From: an uncultured Collinsella sp. | GTDB lineage: Bacteria > Actinomycetota > Coriobacteriia > Coriobacteriales > Coriobacteriaceae | Length of the DNA: 15,453 bases | Assembly (NCBI GenBank): GCA_900757705.1 | Contig: CAAEOW010000093.1 | Coordinates: forward strand, 1-15,453 | Direction of reading: 5' to 3' | In this document: positions 1 to 7,221 of the stretch, one piece after another | How the letters are laid out: every line of letters begins with the position of its first letter | Position numbering within the stretch: the stretch's first letter is position 1 | Made by a program: the position numbers and the translations under genes | The notes under the pieces: generated by a model | What the model saw: only the letters and a program-made list of their open reading frames with translations | Database searches by the model: none | What the model was told of the DNA's origin: nothing

Positions 1-59
1 AGGTTAAACTGAAGGGGCTGACCCCGGAGGAGTTCCGGAACCAGCCCCTTGCGGCGTAG
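1..59 (+). CDS. IS3-family transposase (OrfB), C-terminal end only
   Basis: Only the last 18 complete codons are in the window (reading frame from base 3, stop TAG at 57-59). They read VKLKGLTPEEFRNQPLAA. The LKGLTP-x-E-[FY]-R-x-Q-x-L pattern is the characteristic extreme C-terminus of the rve integrase core in IS3/IS150-type transposases, which carry a DDE catalytic triad upstream. The catalytic part lies off the left edge, so intactness cannot be judged. An IS3-like terminal repeat follows within about 15 bases, which supports the call. The same bases can also fold (AGGGGCTG with CAGCCCCT), but the coding match explains them better. Seen: the peptide and stop. Known: the family motif. Inferred: that the element continues leftward. 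Confidence 0.75.
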   Translation, partial: VKLKGLTPEEFRNQPLAA

Positions 60-71
60 TTCTTATTTAAG

Positions 72-97
72 CCGTCCAAGTTTTGGGGTGCAGTTCA
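72..97 (+). repeat. Right terminal inverted repeat of the IS3-family element
   Basis: The stretch GTCCAAGTTTTGGGG at 74-88, ending in GTTCA at 97, has the form of the right end of IS3/IS150-group elements (GTCCAA-T-run-GGGG...CA). It lies 15 bases after the transposase stop, the usual spacing. If 97 is the last base of the element, the chromosome resumes at 98. The left end and target duplication are outside the window, so the boundary is inferred. Confidence 0.55.
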
Positions 98-116
98 TTC
101 TGCGCCCCCGTTTTTT
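85..116 (+). terminator. Rho-independent terminator straddling the IS edge
   Basis: GGGGTGCAG (85-93) pairs with CTGCGCCCC (100-108) with one G-T pair and a 6-base loop. TTTTTT (111-116) follows two bases later. It would stop rightward transcription leaving the transposase before it runs antisense into the ABC operon, which ends at 144 on the other strand. The left arm lies in the IS end and the right arm outside it. Confidence 0.6.
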
Positions 117-143
117 GGGTATTGCGGTTGTTTGCCGCCGGTT

Positions 144-2000
144 TTACGCCGCTTCGTCGAACTGCGAGTTGTACAGGTCCGCGTAGAAGCCGCCCTGGGC
201 GAGCAGTTCGTCGTGTGTGCCCTTCTCGACGATGTCGCCGTCGCGGATCACCAAGATTACGTCGGCGTTGCGGATCGTGGACAGGCGATGCGCGATGACA
301 AAGCTCGTGCGGCCCTGCATCAGCGCATCCATGGCGCGCTGAATAAGCTCCTCGGTACGGGTATCGACGTTGGAAGTCGCCTCGTCCAAAATCAGCGCCG
401 GACGGTCGGCCAAAATGGCGCGGGCGATGGTCACGAGTTGGCGCTGGCCCTGTGAGAGGTTGGTGCCCTCCTCATTGATCATAAAGTCGTAGCCGCCGGC
501 GAGCGTATGGATAAAGTGGTCGCAGCGTGCGGCGCGTGCGGCGGCCTCGACCTCGGCGTCGGTCGCATCGGGGCGTCCGTAGCGGATGTTCTCGCGGATG
601 GTGCCGTTAAACAGCCAGGTATCCTGCAGCACCATGGCAAACTCGCCGCGCAGTGCCGCGCGGTCCCAGTCGCGCACGTCGACGCCCTCGACGCGCAGCG
701 AACCGCCGTCCGCGTCGTAGAAGCGCTGCAGCAGCTTAATGAGCGTGGTCTTGCCGGCGCCGGTGGGGCCGACGATGGCGATGGTCTGGCCGGGCTGCGC
801 CTCGCAGCTAAAGTCGTGGATGATGGTCTTGTCGGGCGTGTAGCCAAACTTGACATGGTCGAACTCCACGTGGCCGGGGCGCTTCTCGGGAATCTGCGCG
901 TCGGCCTTCTGCTCCTCCTCGGGCGCGGCCAGGAACTCAAAGACGCGCTCGGTGGCAGCGGCCATCGACTGCATCGTGTTGCTCACGTTGCCCAGCTGCT
1001 GCACCGGCTGCGTAAAGTTGCGAACGTACTGGATAAAGCTCTGGATGTCGCCGGGCGTGGCATTGCCGGTAAGCGCGAGCTGCGCGCCCACCACGACGAC
1101 GCCCACGTAGCCCATGTTGCCCACCAGGCTCATAAGCGGCATCATCAGGCCCGACAGGAACTGCGAGCGCCAGCCACTAATAAAGAGGCGGTCGTTTTGA
1201 CGGTCGAACTCCTCGATTGAGGCCTCGGCGCGGTCGAACACCTGAATGACATTCTGGCCGGCAAAGTCCTCCTCGATAATGCCGTTGACGGTGCCCAGGA
1301 CTTGCTGTTGCTCGCGGAAGTACGGCTGCGAGAAGTGAATCATCACGGTCAGGATAATCGCGGCTGCCGGCAGCGTGAGCACGGTGACGCCGGTAAGTGG
1401 CAGGCTGATCGACAACATCATGACGAGCACGCCGATAATCTGCGTCACCGACGTGATGAGCTGCGTCACGCTCTGGTTGAGCGACTGGCCGAGCGTATCG
1501 ACGTCGTTGGTGATGCGGCTGAGCACGTCACCCTTGCTGTGGCCGTTGAAGTAGCTCATCGGCACGACGGCGATCTTAGCGGCAATCTCCTTGCGCATGC
1601 GGTAGCAAATCTTTTGCGTGACGCCGGTCATGAGCCAGCCTTGGATCAGGCTGCAAACAGAGCTTGCCAGATACAGGCAGAGCAAAAAGCCGAGCGTCTT
1701 GGCGATCCAGGCAAAGTCGACATCGCCGGTACCGTTGACCTTGGCGACCAGGCCTTCGAACAGCTTGGTTGTAACCTGGCCGAGCACCTTGGGTCCCACA
1801 ATGTTAAAGACGACCGAGCACACGGCAAAGGCGACGGCGGCAAACACGGCAATCTTGTGTTGACCGATATAGCCGAGCAACTGCCTCATGGTGCCCTTAA
1901 AGTCCTTGGCCTTTTCGCCGCGGCCCATGCCACCCATGCGGCCCATGGGACCGCGCCGACGGGTGGGCTTGGGAATCTGAGTCTTGGTCTCGTCTGCCAT
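144..2000 (-). CDS. ABC exporter half-transporter, ATPase-competent partner of a heterodimer
   Basis: A 618-residue fused membrane/ATPase subunit of a heterodimeric drug- or lipid-type ABC exporter (LmrCD/BmrCD/TM287-288 type) in the cytoplasmic membrane. Residues 1-36 are a cytoplasmic Arg/Gly/Met-rich tail. Six membrane helices run from about 50 to 340. The nucleotide-binding domain has Walker A GPTGAGKTT (411-419), Q-loop Gln459, signature LSQGQ (515-519), Walker B ALILDE with catalytic Glu540, and switch His571. Walker A/B and the switch are canonical, but the signature carries Gln instead of Gly, as in subunits that complete a degenerate site. Its ATG overlaps the stop of the upstream subunit (TAATG), with GGAGG about ten bases upstream, so the two are translationally coupled. 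Substrate unknown; multidrug efflux is inferred from family and the MarR gene. No clear terminator follows on this strand. Confidence 0.9.
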   Translation of the reverse strand: MADETKTQIPKPTRRRGPMGRMGGMGRGEKAKDFKGTMRQLLGYIGQHKIAVFAAVAFAVCSVVFNIVGPKVLGQVTTKLFEGLVAKVNGTGDVDFAWIAKTLGFLLCLYLASSVCSLIQGWLMTGVTQKICYRMRKEIAAKIAVVPMSYFNGHSKGDVLSRITNDVDTLGQSLNQSVTQLITSVTQIIGVLVMMLSISLPLTGVTVLTLPAAAIILTVMIHFSQPYFREQQQVLGTVNGIIEEDFAGQNVIQVFDRAEASIEEFDRQNDRLFISGWRSQFLSGLMMPLMSLVGNMGYVGVVVVGAQLALTGNATPGDIQSFIQYVRNFTQPVQQLGNVSNTMQSMAAATERVFEFLAAPEEEQKADAQIPEKRPGHVEFDHVKFGYTPDKTIIHDFSCEAQPGQTIAIVGPTGAGKTTLIKLLQRFYDADGGSLRVEGVDVRDWDRAALRGEFAMVLQDTWLFNGTIRENIRYGRPDATDAEVEAAARAARCDHFIHTLAGGYDFMINEEGTNLSQGQRQLVTIARAILADRPALILDEATSNVDTRTEELIQRAMDALMQGRTSFVIAHRLSTIRNADVILVIRDGDIVEKGTHDELLAQGGFYADLYNSQFDEAA

Positions 2001-4366
2001 TAGCGCTCGCCTCCTTCCATGACGGCTGCAATTTCTTCTTGGGTAAGCCCCAACTCCTCGGCGGAAAGCTGCGACTGTGCGATCTCCAGGTATGCCGGGC
2101 AGTTGTGCAGCAGTTCCTCGTGCGTGCCGGTGCCCACTACGTGGCCGTCGTCGAGCACGATGATCTGGTCGGCGTGCATGATGGTCGCGATGCGCTGGGC
2201 CACGACCACGAGTGCGGCGTCGGTGACGTTTTTGGCCAGCTCCTCGCGCAGGCGCGCGTCGGTCTTGTAGTCGAGGGCGCTAAACGAGTCATCGAACACC
2301 ACGACCTCGGGCTTTTTGGCCAACGCGCGGGCAATGGCCAGGCGTTGGCGCTGACCACCCGAAACATTGGAGCCGCCCTGGCTGATGGGGGAGTCGTAGC
2401 CGCCCTCGCGCTCGGCGATAAAGTCCTCGGCCTGGGCGATGCGTGCCGCCTGGCGCATATCATCATCGCTCACCATGTCGCCGGCAAACTTGAGGTTGCT
2501 CTCGACGGTGCCCGAGAACAGGCGACCCTGCTGCGGGATGTAACCAATGCGGTGGCGCAGCTCGGAAAGGGTCATGTCGCGCACGTCGATGCCGTCGAGC
2601 GAAATGCTGCCGCCCGTCACGTCGTACAGGCGCGGAATCAGCTGCACGAGCGTGGACTTGCCCGAACCCGTGGAGCCAATGATGCCGAGCATCTGGCCGG
2701 CGTGCGTGGTGAAGTTTACGCCGCTAATGACGTCGGCGCGGGCATCGGGATACTGGAAGCTCACGTCACGGAAGGTGAGCTCACCGCGCGGCGCGCTGGC
2801 AGCAGGCAGTTTGGGCGAGGCGGGGTCGTTGATGCTCGTGGGGCAGGTGATGACCTCTTCCACGCGCTCGGCTGCGACTTCGGCACGGGGCAGGATGACC
2901 GAAACCATGGTGAGGATCATAAACGCCATGACGATCTGCATGGTGTAGGAGATAAACGCCATCATGTTGCCGACCTGCATTACGCCGTCGGACACGCCCT
3001 GCGCGCCAAACCAGACGATGAGCACGGTGATGCAGTTCATGACGAGCATCATGAGCGGCATCATAAAGCTCATGGCGCGGTTGGTGTAGAGCTGCGTGGT
3101 CATCAGGTCGAGCGACGCCTTGTCAAAACGCTCGAGCTCATGCTCCTCGCGGTTGAACGAACGGATAGGCATAAGGCCGTCGAGCAGCTCGCGGGCGGTA
3201 AGGTTCACACGGTCCACAAAGCTCTGCATCTTTTTGAACTTGGGCATGGTGAGGCCCATGAGCACGCCGACGACGGCCGAGACCGCGATGATGGCCACGG
3301 CGATGGTCCACTCCAGGCCGGTGTGGTTGGCCAGGACACGCATGACAGCGACGATGCCCATGACGGGGGCCATCAGGCACATGCGGATGAACAGGGTTGC
3401 GGCCATCTGGATCTGCTGAATGTCGTTGGTGCAGCGGGTGATGAGCGAGGCCTGGCTAAACTTGCCCACCTCGGCCGGCGAGAAGTGCATAACCTTGTTG
3501 AAGGTCTCGCGGCGCAGGTCGCGGGCGATGGAGCAGGCGGTGCGCGAAGCCACGGCACCGGTCAGGATGGTGGCGACGAGCGAGATCAGGCACAGACCAA
3601 ACATCGTGGTCGCCATGCGGCCCAGGTAGGCGTTCTGCACGTCGGCGGGGTCGATGCCCTGCGCCTTGTACTCGTCTTGCACATAGCTCACGGCGCGTTG
3701 GGTCACGATGGAACCCGACATGGAGCCCATTTTGTCCGCCATATCGTTGGCACCTTCGACGAGCTTGCCCTGATCGATCAAGCCACCTTCAACGCCCAGG
3801 CGCAGGCTCTTCATGGTGATCTTGCCGCCGTCGGCGTCGATCTGCTTTTGCATGTTCTGCGCCGCTGCGGCCTTCTGCTGCATCTCGGCGAGCTGCTCGG
3901 GCGTCATCGCCGCGATCTGCTCGGGGGAGGGCATGGCCTGGGCGGTGCTGTTGTCTTGTTCGTTGGACGTGCCCATCATGTCGCCCATGGAGCCAGCGTC
4001 GATGCCCTGGTTGAGCGAAAGGACGACGGTCTCGGGCAGGCTCATAATGTCAGCAATCTTGCCGCCATCGGTGCGCTCTTCCTCGGTGCCCTTGTACGTT
4101 CGAATGCCTTTTTTGTCAGCCTTGCTAAACACGGCCTCCACAGCTTTGGCGTCCTTGGCGCTCATAAAGAGCTCAAGGTCGTCGAGCGATTCGGCGCGAA
4201 TGGTGTCGGGCACGGGTGAGGCGATGCCGCCTTGCTGCACACCCACGTCGACGATGTCGCTCATATAGGTAGGCAGTGCCAGGTCGGCGTTGCAGCTGAT
4301 TACGATAAGTACGATAGCTGTGAACAGTGCCAGGATATGCTTTTTAAAGAGCTTGAGAATCCTCAC
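2000..4366 (-). CDS. ABC exporter half-transporter with degenerate ATP site and large TM1-TM2 insert
   Basis: A 788-residue partner of the adjacent exporter subunit. TM1 is at about 10-33; the next hydrophobic helix starts near 252, leaving about 210 residues of probably extracytoplasmic sequence between them. That insert is hydrophilic, with a Met/Gln/Ala-rich helical or coiled-coil stretch near 145-175. The ATPase domain has Walker A GSTGSGKST (564-572), Q-loop Gln612 and a near-canonical signature VSGGQ (668-672). Walker B ends in FDD (691-693), so the catalytic Glu is Asp693, and the switch His is Gln724. These are hallmarks of the degenerate subunit in heterodimeric exporters. The start is GTG, preceded by AAGGAGAG and overlapping the marR stop (GTGA). 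A C-terminal tail (about 765-788) follows the ATPase domain. Confidence 0.9.
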   Translation of the reverse strand: MRILKLFKKHILALFTAIVLIVISCNADLALPTYMSDIVDVGVQQGGIASPVPDTIRAESLDDLELFMSAKDAKAVEAVFSKADKKGIRTYKGTEEERTDGGKIADIMSLPETVVLSLNQGIDAGSMGDMMGTSNEQDNSTAQAMPSPEQIAAMTPEQLAEMQQKAAAAQNMQKQIDADGGKITMKSLRLGVEGGLIDQGKLVEGANDMADKMGSMSGSIVTQRAVSYVQDEYKAQGIDPADVQNAYLGRMATTMFGLCLISLVATILTGAVASRTACSIARDLRRETFNKVMHFSPAEVGKFSQASLITRCTNDIQQIQMAATLFIRMCLMAPVMGIVAVMRVLANHTGLEWTIAVAIIAVSAVVGVLMGLTMPKFKKMQSFVDRVNLTARELLDGLMPIRSFNREEHELERFDKASLDLMTTQLYTNRAMSFMMPLMMLVMNCITVLIVWFGAQGVSDGVMQVGNMMAFISYTMQIVMAFMILTMVSVILPRAEVAAERVEEVITCPTSINDPASPKLPAASAPRGELTFRDVSFQYPDARADVISGVNFTTHAGQMLGIIGSTGSGKSTLVQLIPRLYDVTGGSISLDGIDVRDMTLSELRHRIGYIPQQGRLFSGTVESNLKFAGDMVSDDDMRQAARIAQAEDFIAEREGGYDSPISQGGSNVSGGQRQRLAIARALAKKPEVVVFDDSFSALDYKTDARLREELAKNVTDAALVVVAQRIATIMHADQIIVLDDGHVVGTGTHEELLHNCPAYLEIAQSQLSAEELGLTQEEIAAVMEGGER

Positions 4367-4812
4367 TCGGCATCTCTCCTTTCGTGATTGCGGTCGATAA
4401 TTTCGTTGGCTCGCCTTAGAAGGCGCACCATCTCTTGGGTATCTGTTTCGCCGAGCTGTTCGAGGAAGGCCGCGGCGCGGTCCTCGAATTCGCGACGCTT
4501 GATTTCGATATCTTGTCGGCCTTTGTCGGTCACCGTGACGTGTACGCGACGACGGTCGGTCTTTGAGTGCTCGCGCTCGACCCAGCCCTTGGTTTCGAGG
4601 GCGCGCAGGATGTTGGCGATGCGGGCGCTCGAGACCCAGGCGCGATCAGCGAGTTCGCTCGGCGTGAGCGAGCCGCCGGCGAGCATGAGGGCGCGCATGA
4701 CGGCCATCTCGCCACTCAGGGCTTGGTCGGCAAAGCGCGTAATGCGCTGGTGAATGCTGCCAAACTCGGTAAAGAGCTGACGCCCAAGCTCATGGAAATC
4801 GGTATCTTCCAC
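4363..4812 (-). CDS. MarR-family transcriptional regulator of the ABC exporter operon
   Basis: A 149-residue winged-helix repressor. The DNA-binding domain spans about residues 35-100: helix-turn-helix around LTPSELADRAWVSSARIANI and a wing with the MarR-type Asp-Arg-Arg pair (D86, R87, R88). N- and C-terminal helices would form the dimer interface. MarR proteins usually repress an adjacent efflux operon and release DNA on binding small aromatic or phenolic ligands. Here the gene is first in the operon, and its TGA overlaps the GTG of the downstream transporter gene. The start is GTG at 4812, preceded by an AGGGG-type ribosome site. An imperfect dyad spans this start (see 4801-4858), so the protein probably controls itself and both transporter genes. 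The effector cannot be read from sequence. Confidence 0.88.
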   Translation of the reverse strand: MEDTDFHELGRQLFTEFGSIHQRITRFADQALSGEMAVMRALMLAGGSLTPSELADRAWVSSARIANILRALETKGWVEREHSKTDRRRVHVTVTDKGRQDIEIKRREFEDRAAAFLEQLGETDTQEMVRLLRRANEIIDRNHERRDAE

Positions 4813-4858
4813 CGAAAACCCCTAACACTAGAAACTATTTTCGGTGAAAGATGATACC
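4801..4858. promoter_or_regulatory. Candidate MarR operator overlapping the marR start codon
   Basis: GGTATCTTCCACCGAAAA (4801-4818) is matched in inverted orientation by 4838-4858, which ends GGTGAAAGATGATACC. The arms agree except for a three-base insertion and one mismatch, around a 19-base centre. The left arm contains the first codons of marR. A dyad at this place is typical of an autorepressor site. Seen: the symmetry. Inferred: MarR binding. Confidence 0.55.
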
Positions 4859-4884
4859 CTTGCACGCGTACCCTATGCGGTAGA

Positions 4885-4904
4885 TTTTGGGACATGTCCC
4901 AAAA
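4885..4904. repeat. 20-bp perfect palindrome in the marR-SDR divergent gap
   Basis: TTTTGGGACATGTCCCAAAA is a perfect palindrome, followed by three more A residues. It lies between two divergent transcription units. It could be an operator for the rightward dehydrogenase gene, a short repeat unit, or a weak hairpin. I see no other gene or RNA in the rest of 4859-5102. Confidence 0.5.
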
Positions 4905-5008
4905 AAACTACTTGGCCGCTAGGCAATATAAAGAGCGCATAAAGACTTAAAATCATTCAATTGCTGAAGCGTTTCAAAGAACTATTATGCACGCGGTTAG
5001 GCGAGGGG

Positions 5009-5042
5009 TTGTCACCACCATGACGACTGGGACTCATATAAT
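5009..5042 (+). promoter_or_regulatory. Possible promoter of the dehydrogenase gene
   Basis: A consensus -10 box TATAAT lies at 5037-5042. The best -35-like hexamer, TTGTCA (5009-5014), is 22 bases away, which is too far for an ordinary sigma-70 promoter. Either an activator helps or the real -35 is poor. It would give a leader of about 55 bases. Confidence 0.35.
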
Positions 5043-5102
5043 CGCCACGTGCGATGCTCCAACTTCCCGCAAGGAGACACCTGAATCAAGGGGGTTGGAG
5101 TC

Positions 5103-5852
5103 ATGGCATTTGACTTCACGGGCAAAACCGCGATCGTTACCGGTGGCACTCAGGGCATTGGCCTCGAGATCGCCAAGGGTATCGTTGCGGGCGGCGGACA
5201 CGTCGCGCTCATCGCAAGGAACGCTGCTAAGGGCGAGGCCGCGGTGGCCGAGCTTGGCGAGGGCAACAAGTTCTACCAGCTCGATGTTGCCGATGCACCC
5301 AAGGTGCGCGAGACCGTCGAGCAGATTTTTACGGACCTGCCGCAAACCAACATCCTGATCAACTGCGCTGGCGTCATCAGCACCAAGAAGTTCGACGAGA
5401 TCGATGACACCGAGTGGCGTCGCACCATCGACATCAACCTCAACGGTACCTTCACTATGATGAATGCCGTGTACCCGCACTTTAAGGCGGCCCATGCCGG
5501 CACTATCGTCAACGTGAGTTCCGTTGCGGGCAAGATCGGTGGTGGCTTGCTCGGCACCGCTGCCTACGCCAGCTCCAAAGCAGGTGTTAACGGTCTAACC
5601 AAGGCGGTCGCCAAGGAAGGCGGCAAGTTTGGCGTCCGCTGCAACGCCGTATGCCCGTCACTTACGTTGACCGATATGACCTCGATTCTCTCTGACGAGA
5701 ACTCTCAGCGCATCATCAACGGTATTCCTCTGGGCCGCGCCGCCCAGGCCAGCGAGCCTGCGCAGATGGTGCTCTTCTTCGCTTCCGATCTCGCCAGCTT
5801 CGTGAACGGCGAGATCGGTGACTGCGACGGTGGCATCGTTCTGGACGGGTAA
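5103..5852 (+). CDS. Short-chain dehydrogenase/reductase (SDR), possibly sugar-acid linked
   Basis: A 249-residue cytoplasmic oxidoreductase of the classical SDR family, full length for the family (about 250). The Rossmann fold shows TGGTQGIG (13-20) and Arg39 after beta-2, which tends to favour NADP(H). NCAG (87-90) stands in for NNAG, followed by the catalytic Ser139/140 and Tyr155-x-x-x-Lys159. The usual PG after beta-6 is PS (Pro185-Ser186). The start ATG is preceded by GGGGGTTGGAG. A KdgT-type sugar-acid permease gene follows, so a role like KduD (2-keto-3-deoxygluconate 5-dehydrogenase) is a fair guess, but similarity to KduD is only family-level. FabG-like, polyol or hydroxysteroid dehydrogenases are alternatives; gut Collinsella carry such steroid SDRs. 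Family assignment is firm; substrate is open. Confidence 0.85.
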   Translation: MAFDFTGKTAIVTGGTQGIGLEIAKGIVAGGGHVALIARNAAKGEAAVAELGEGNKFYQLDVADAPKVRETVEQIFTDLPQTNILINCAGVISTKKFDEIDDTEWRRTIDINLNGTFTMMNAVYPHFKAAHAGTIVNVSSVAGKIGGGLLGTAAYASSKAGVNGLTKAVAKEGGKFGVRCNAVCPSLTLTDMTSILSDENSQRIINGIPLGRAAQASEPAQMVLFFASDLASFVNGEIGDCDGGIVLDG

Positions 5853-5872
5853 TTACCCCGCGACGATTATTC

Positions 5873-5909
5873 GGCGACGGCTCCTGCGACTCGGGACCGT
5901 CGCCTTCTT
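5873..5909 (+). terminator. Terminator-like hairpin between the dehydrogenase and permease genes
   Basis: GGCGACGG (5873-5880) pairs perfectly with CCGTCGCC (5897-5904) around a 16-base loop. TTCTTTCT follows. The T-run is interrupted, so termination may be partial, letting some transcripts continue into the permease gene. Confidence 0.55.
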
Positions 5910-5961
5910 TCTGATATAGGCGCGTGCGGCTACGATTCGCATGCATCCAAAGGAGATATAT

Positions 5962-6978
5962 ATGAGTGAATCGACTGCGGTGGAGGCGCCGGCGGCAAAG
6001 GAGCCATTCTTTAAGATGTCCTCCATCCCGGGTGCCAATATTTTGGTGCCGCTTTTGCTGGGCTGCCTGCTCAACACGCTATTCCCCGACCTGTTCAAAA
6101 CGCTCGGTAGCTTTACGCTTGGCATGACTCAGCAGGGCGCAGGCCCGCTTGTTGGCGCCTTTTTGCTCATCGTCGGCACGACGATTTCGTTTAAGAGCGC
6201 TCCTGCCGCCGCTGCTCGCGGCGCCATCATCATTGCCGTCAAGCAAATCGTGGTCGTTGCCGTGTCGCTGCTCATCCTTTATGTGTTCAACGACAACTTG
6301 TTTGGCATCTCTGCCATGGTGATGCTGGCCGCTTGCACGGGTGCCAACAACGCTATGTACGCTGGACTGATGGGCACCATGGGCAACGAGGCCGAGCGTG
6401 GCGCCGTCGCCATCACTACGCTCGTTGTCGGCCCTCCGGTCACGATGATCGTGCTCGGCGCCGCCGGTCAGGCTCCGATTGGCTGGTCGCTCGTGGGCGC
6501 CATCCTGCCGATCGTCGTCGGCATTATCCTGGGCAACCTGTTCCCCAGCTTTAAGAAGATGATGGCTCCGGCACTTTCCGCCATCATCGTGCTCGTCTTC
6601 TTTGCCATGGGTTCGACCATGACCTTTGGTCAGCTCATTAATGGCGGTCTTCCCGGTATTCTGCTCGGCGTGATCTGCTCGGTGGTCTTTGCAATTCCCG
6701 TCATCGCGGTCGATAAGCTCACGGGCGGTACGGGTGTTGCAGGTGCGGCCATTTCGAGCTGCGCCGGAGCCAATGTGGCCACGCCTGCTGCCATGGCAAG
6801 CGTCAACGAGGCCATGTACGGCGGCGCGGTGCTCGCGACGGCTACGGCTCAGGTTGCAGCCTGTGCTATCGTGACGGCCATTTTGACCCCGCTGGTTACC
6901 AGCTGGTGCTACAAGCATTTTGAGGGCCAGCAGGGCAACGGGAAGGCAACGACCGACAAGGCCTCCGCAGTCGCCTAA
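5962..6978 (+). CDS. kdgT: 2-keto-3-deoxygluconate permease (KdgT family)
   Basis: A 338-residue integral membrane protein with about ten hydrophobic segments. It is comparable in length to E. coli KdgT (about 327) and resembles it across the whole chain: IPGANILVPLLLG near the N-terminus, LGSFTLGM, the GANNAMYAGLMG segment, and SSCAGANVATPAAMAS near the C-terminus. KdgT-type carriers are proton symporters that import 2-keto-3-deoxygluconate, an intermediate of pectin and hexuronate breakdown. The ATG at 5962 is chosen because AAAGGAG ends six bases upstream; the in-frame ATG at 5941 lacks such a site. The upstream dehydrogenase could act on the imported acid or a relative, but no KDG kinase or aldolase gene is in the window. 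The exact substrate is inferred. Confidence 0.8.
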   Translation: MSESTAVEAPAAKEPFFKMSSIPGANILVPLLLGCLLNTLFPDLFKTLGSFTLGMTQQGAGPLVGAFLLIVGTTISFKSAPAAAARGAIIIAVKQIVVVAVSLLILYVFNDNLFGISAMVMLAACTGANNAMYAGLMGTMGNEAERGAVAITTLVVGPPVTMIVLGAAGQAPIGWSLVGAILPIVVGIILGNLFPSFKKMMAPALSAIIVLVFFAMGSTMTFGQLINGGLPGILLGVICSVVFAIPVIAVDKLTGGTGVAGAAISSCAGANVATPAAMASVNEAMYGGAVLATATAQVAACAIVTAILTPLVTSWCYKHFEGQQGNGKATTDKASAVA

Positions 6979-7020
6979 TGCCAAACGGCAATCAAAGCTA
7001 AAAAAACTCGCCATGCCACG

Positions 7021-7063
7021 GGGCGGCCACGGGGATAATCCTCCGTGGCCGCCCTTCAGTTTC
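7021..7063 (+). terminator. Strong terminator hairpin after the permease gene
   Basis: GGGCGGCCACGG (7021-7032) pairs perfectly with CCGTGGCCGCCC (7043-7054) around a 10-base loop, followed by TTCAGTTTC. A T-rich stretch also lies beyond the hairpin on the opposite strand, but 12 bases away. It separates the permease unit from the PFL locus. Confidence 0.7.
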
Positions 7064-7194
7064 TGTAGGGTCTCTGGGGCACTTTACCCTGCTAAAACTG
7101 GCATAACAGCTAGAGTGAACGTCGTACAAAGGCAAGGAAAAATACCAAACAAATCGGTGAACGGTAGTTGTTCGCGCTCGCATTTCCTGCGGAT

Positions 7195-7221
7195 TTGTTA
7201 AAAACGCACTAATGGTATAAA
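7195..7221 (+). promoter_or_regulatory. Probable extended -10 promoter of the PFL locus
   Basis: TGGTATAAA (7213-7221) is an extended -10 element (TG-n-TATAAA). TTGTTA (7195-7200) is a -35-like hexamer with a short, 15-base spacer. The start point would be near 7228, giving a leader of about 225 bases before pflB. The upstream part, 7064-7194, has no gene and no terminator that I can see; it contains a short dyad GAAC(N7)GTTC at 7159-7173 that could bind a regulator. Confidence 0.5.

Noticed and set aside
2039..4219. Long plus-strand open frame opposite the 788-residue ABC subunit
   Set aside because: It is antisense to a gene with full ABC motifs and is dominated by His/Asp/Gly runs typical of reverse reading of GC-rich codons.
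4987..5358. Open frame overlapping the start of the dehydrogenase gene in another frame
   Set aside because: It is Arg/Ser/Pro-rich and covers coding sequence of a clear SDR.
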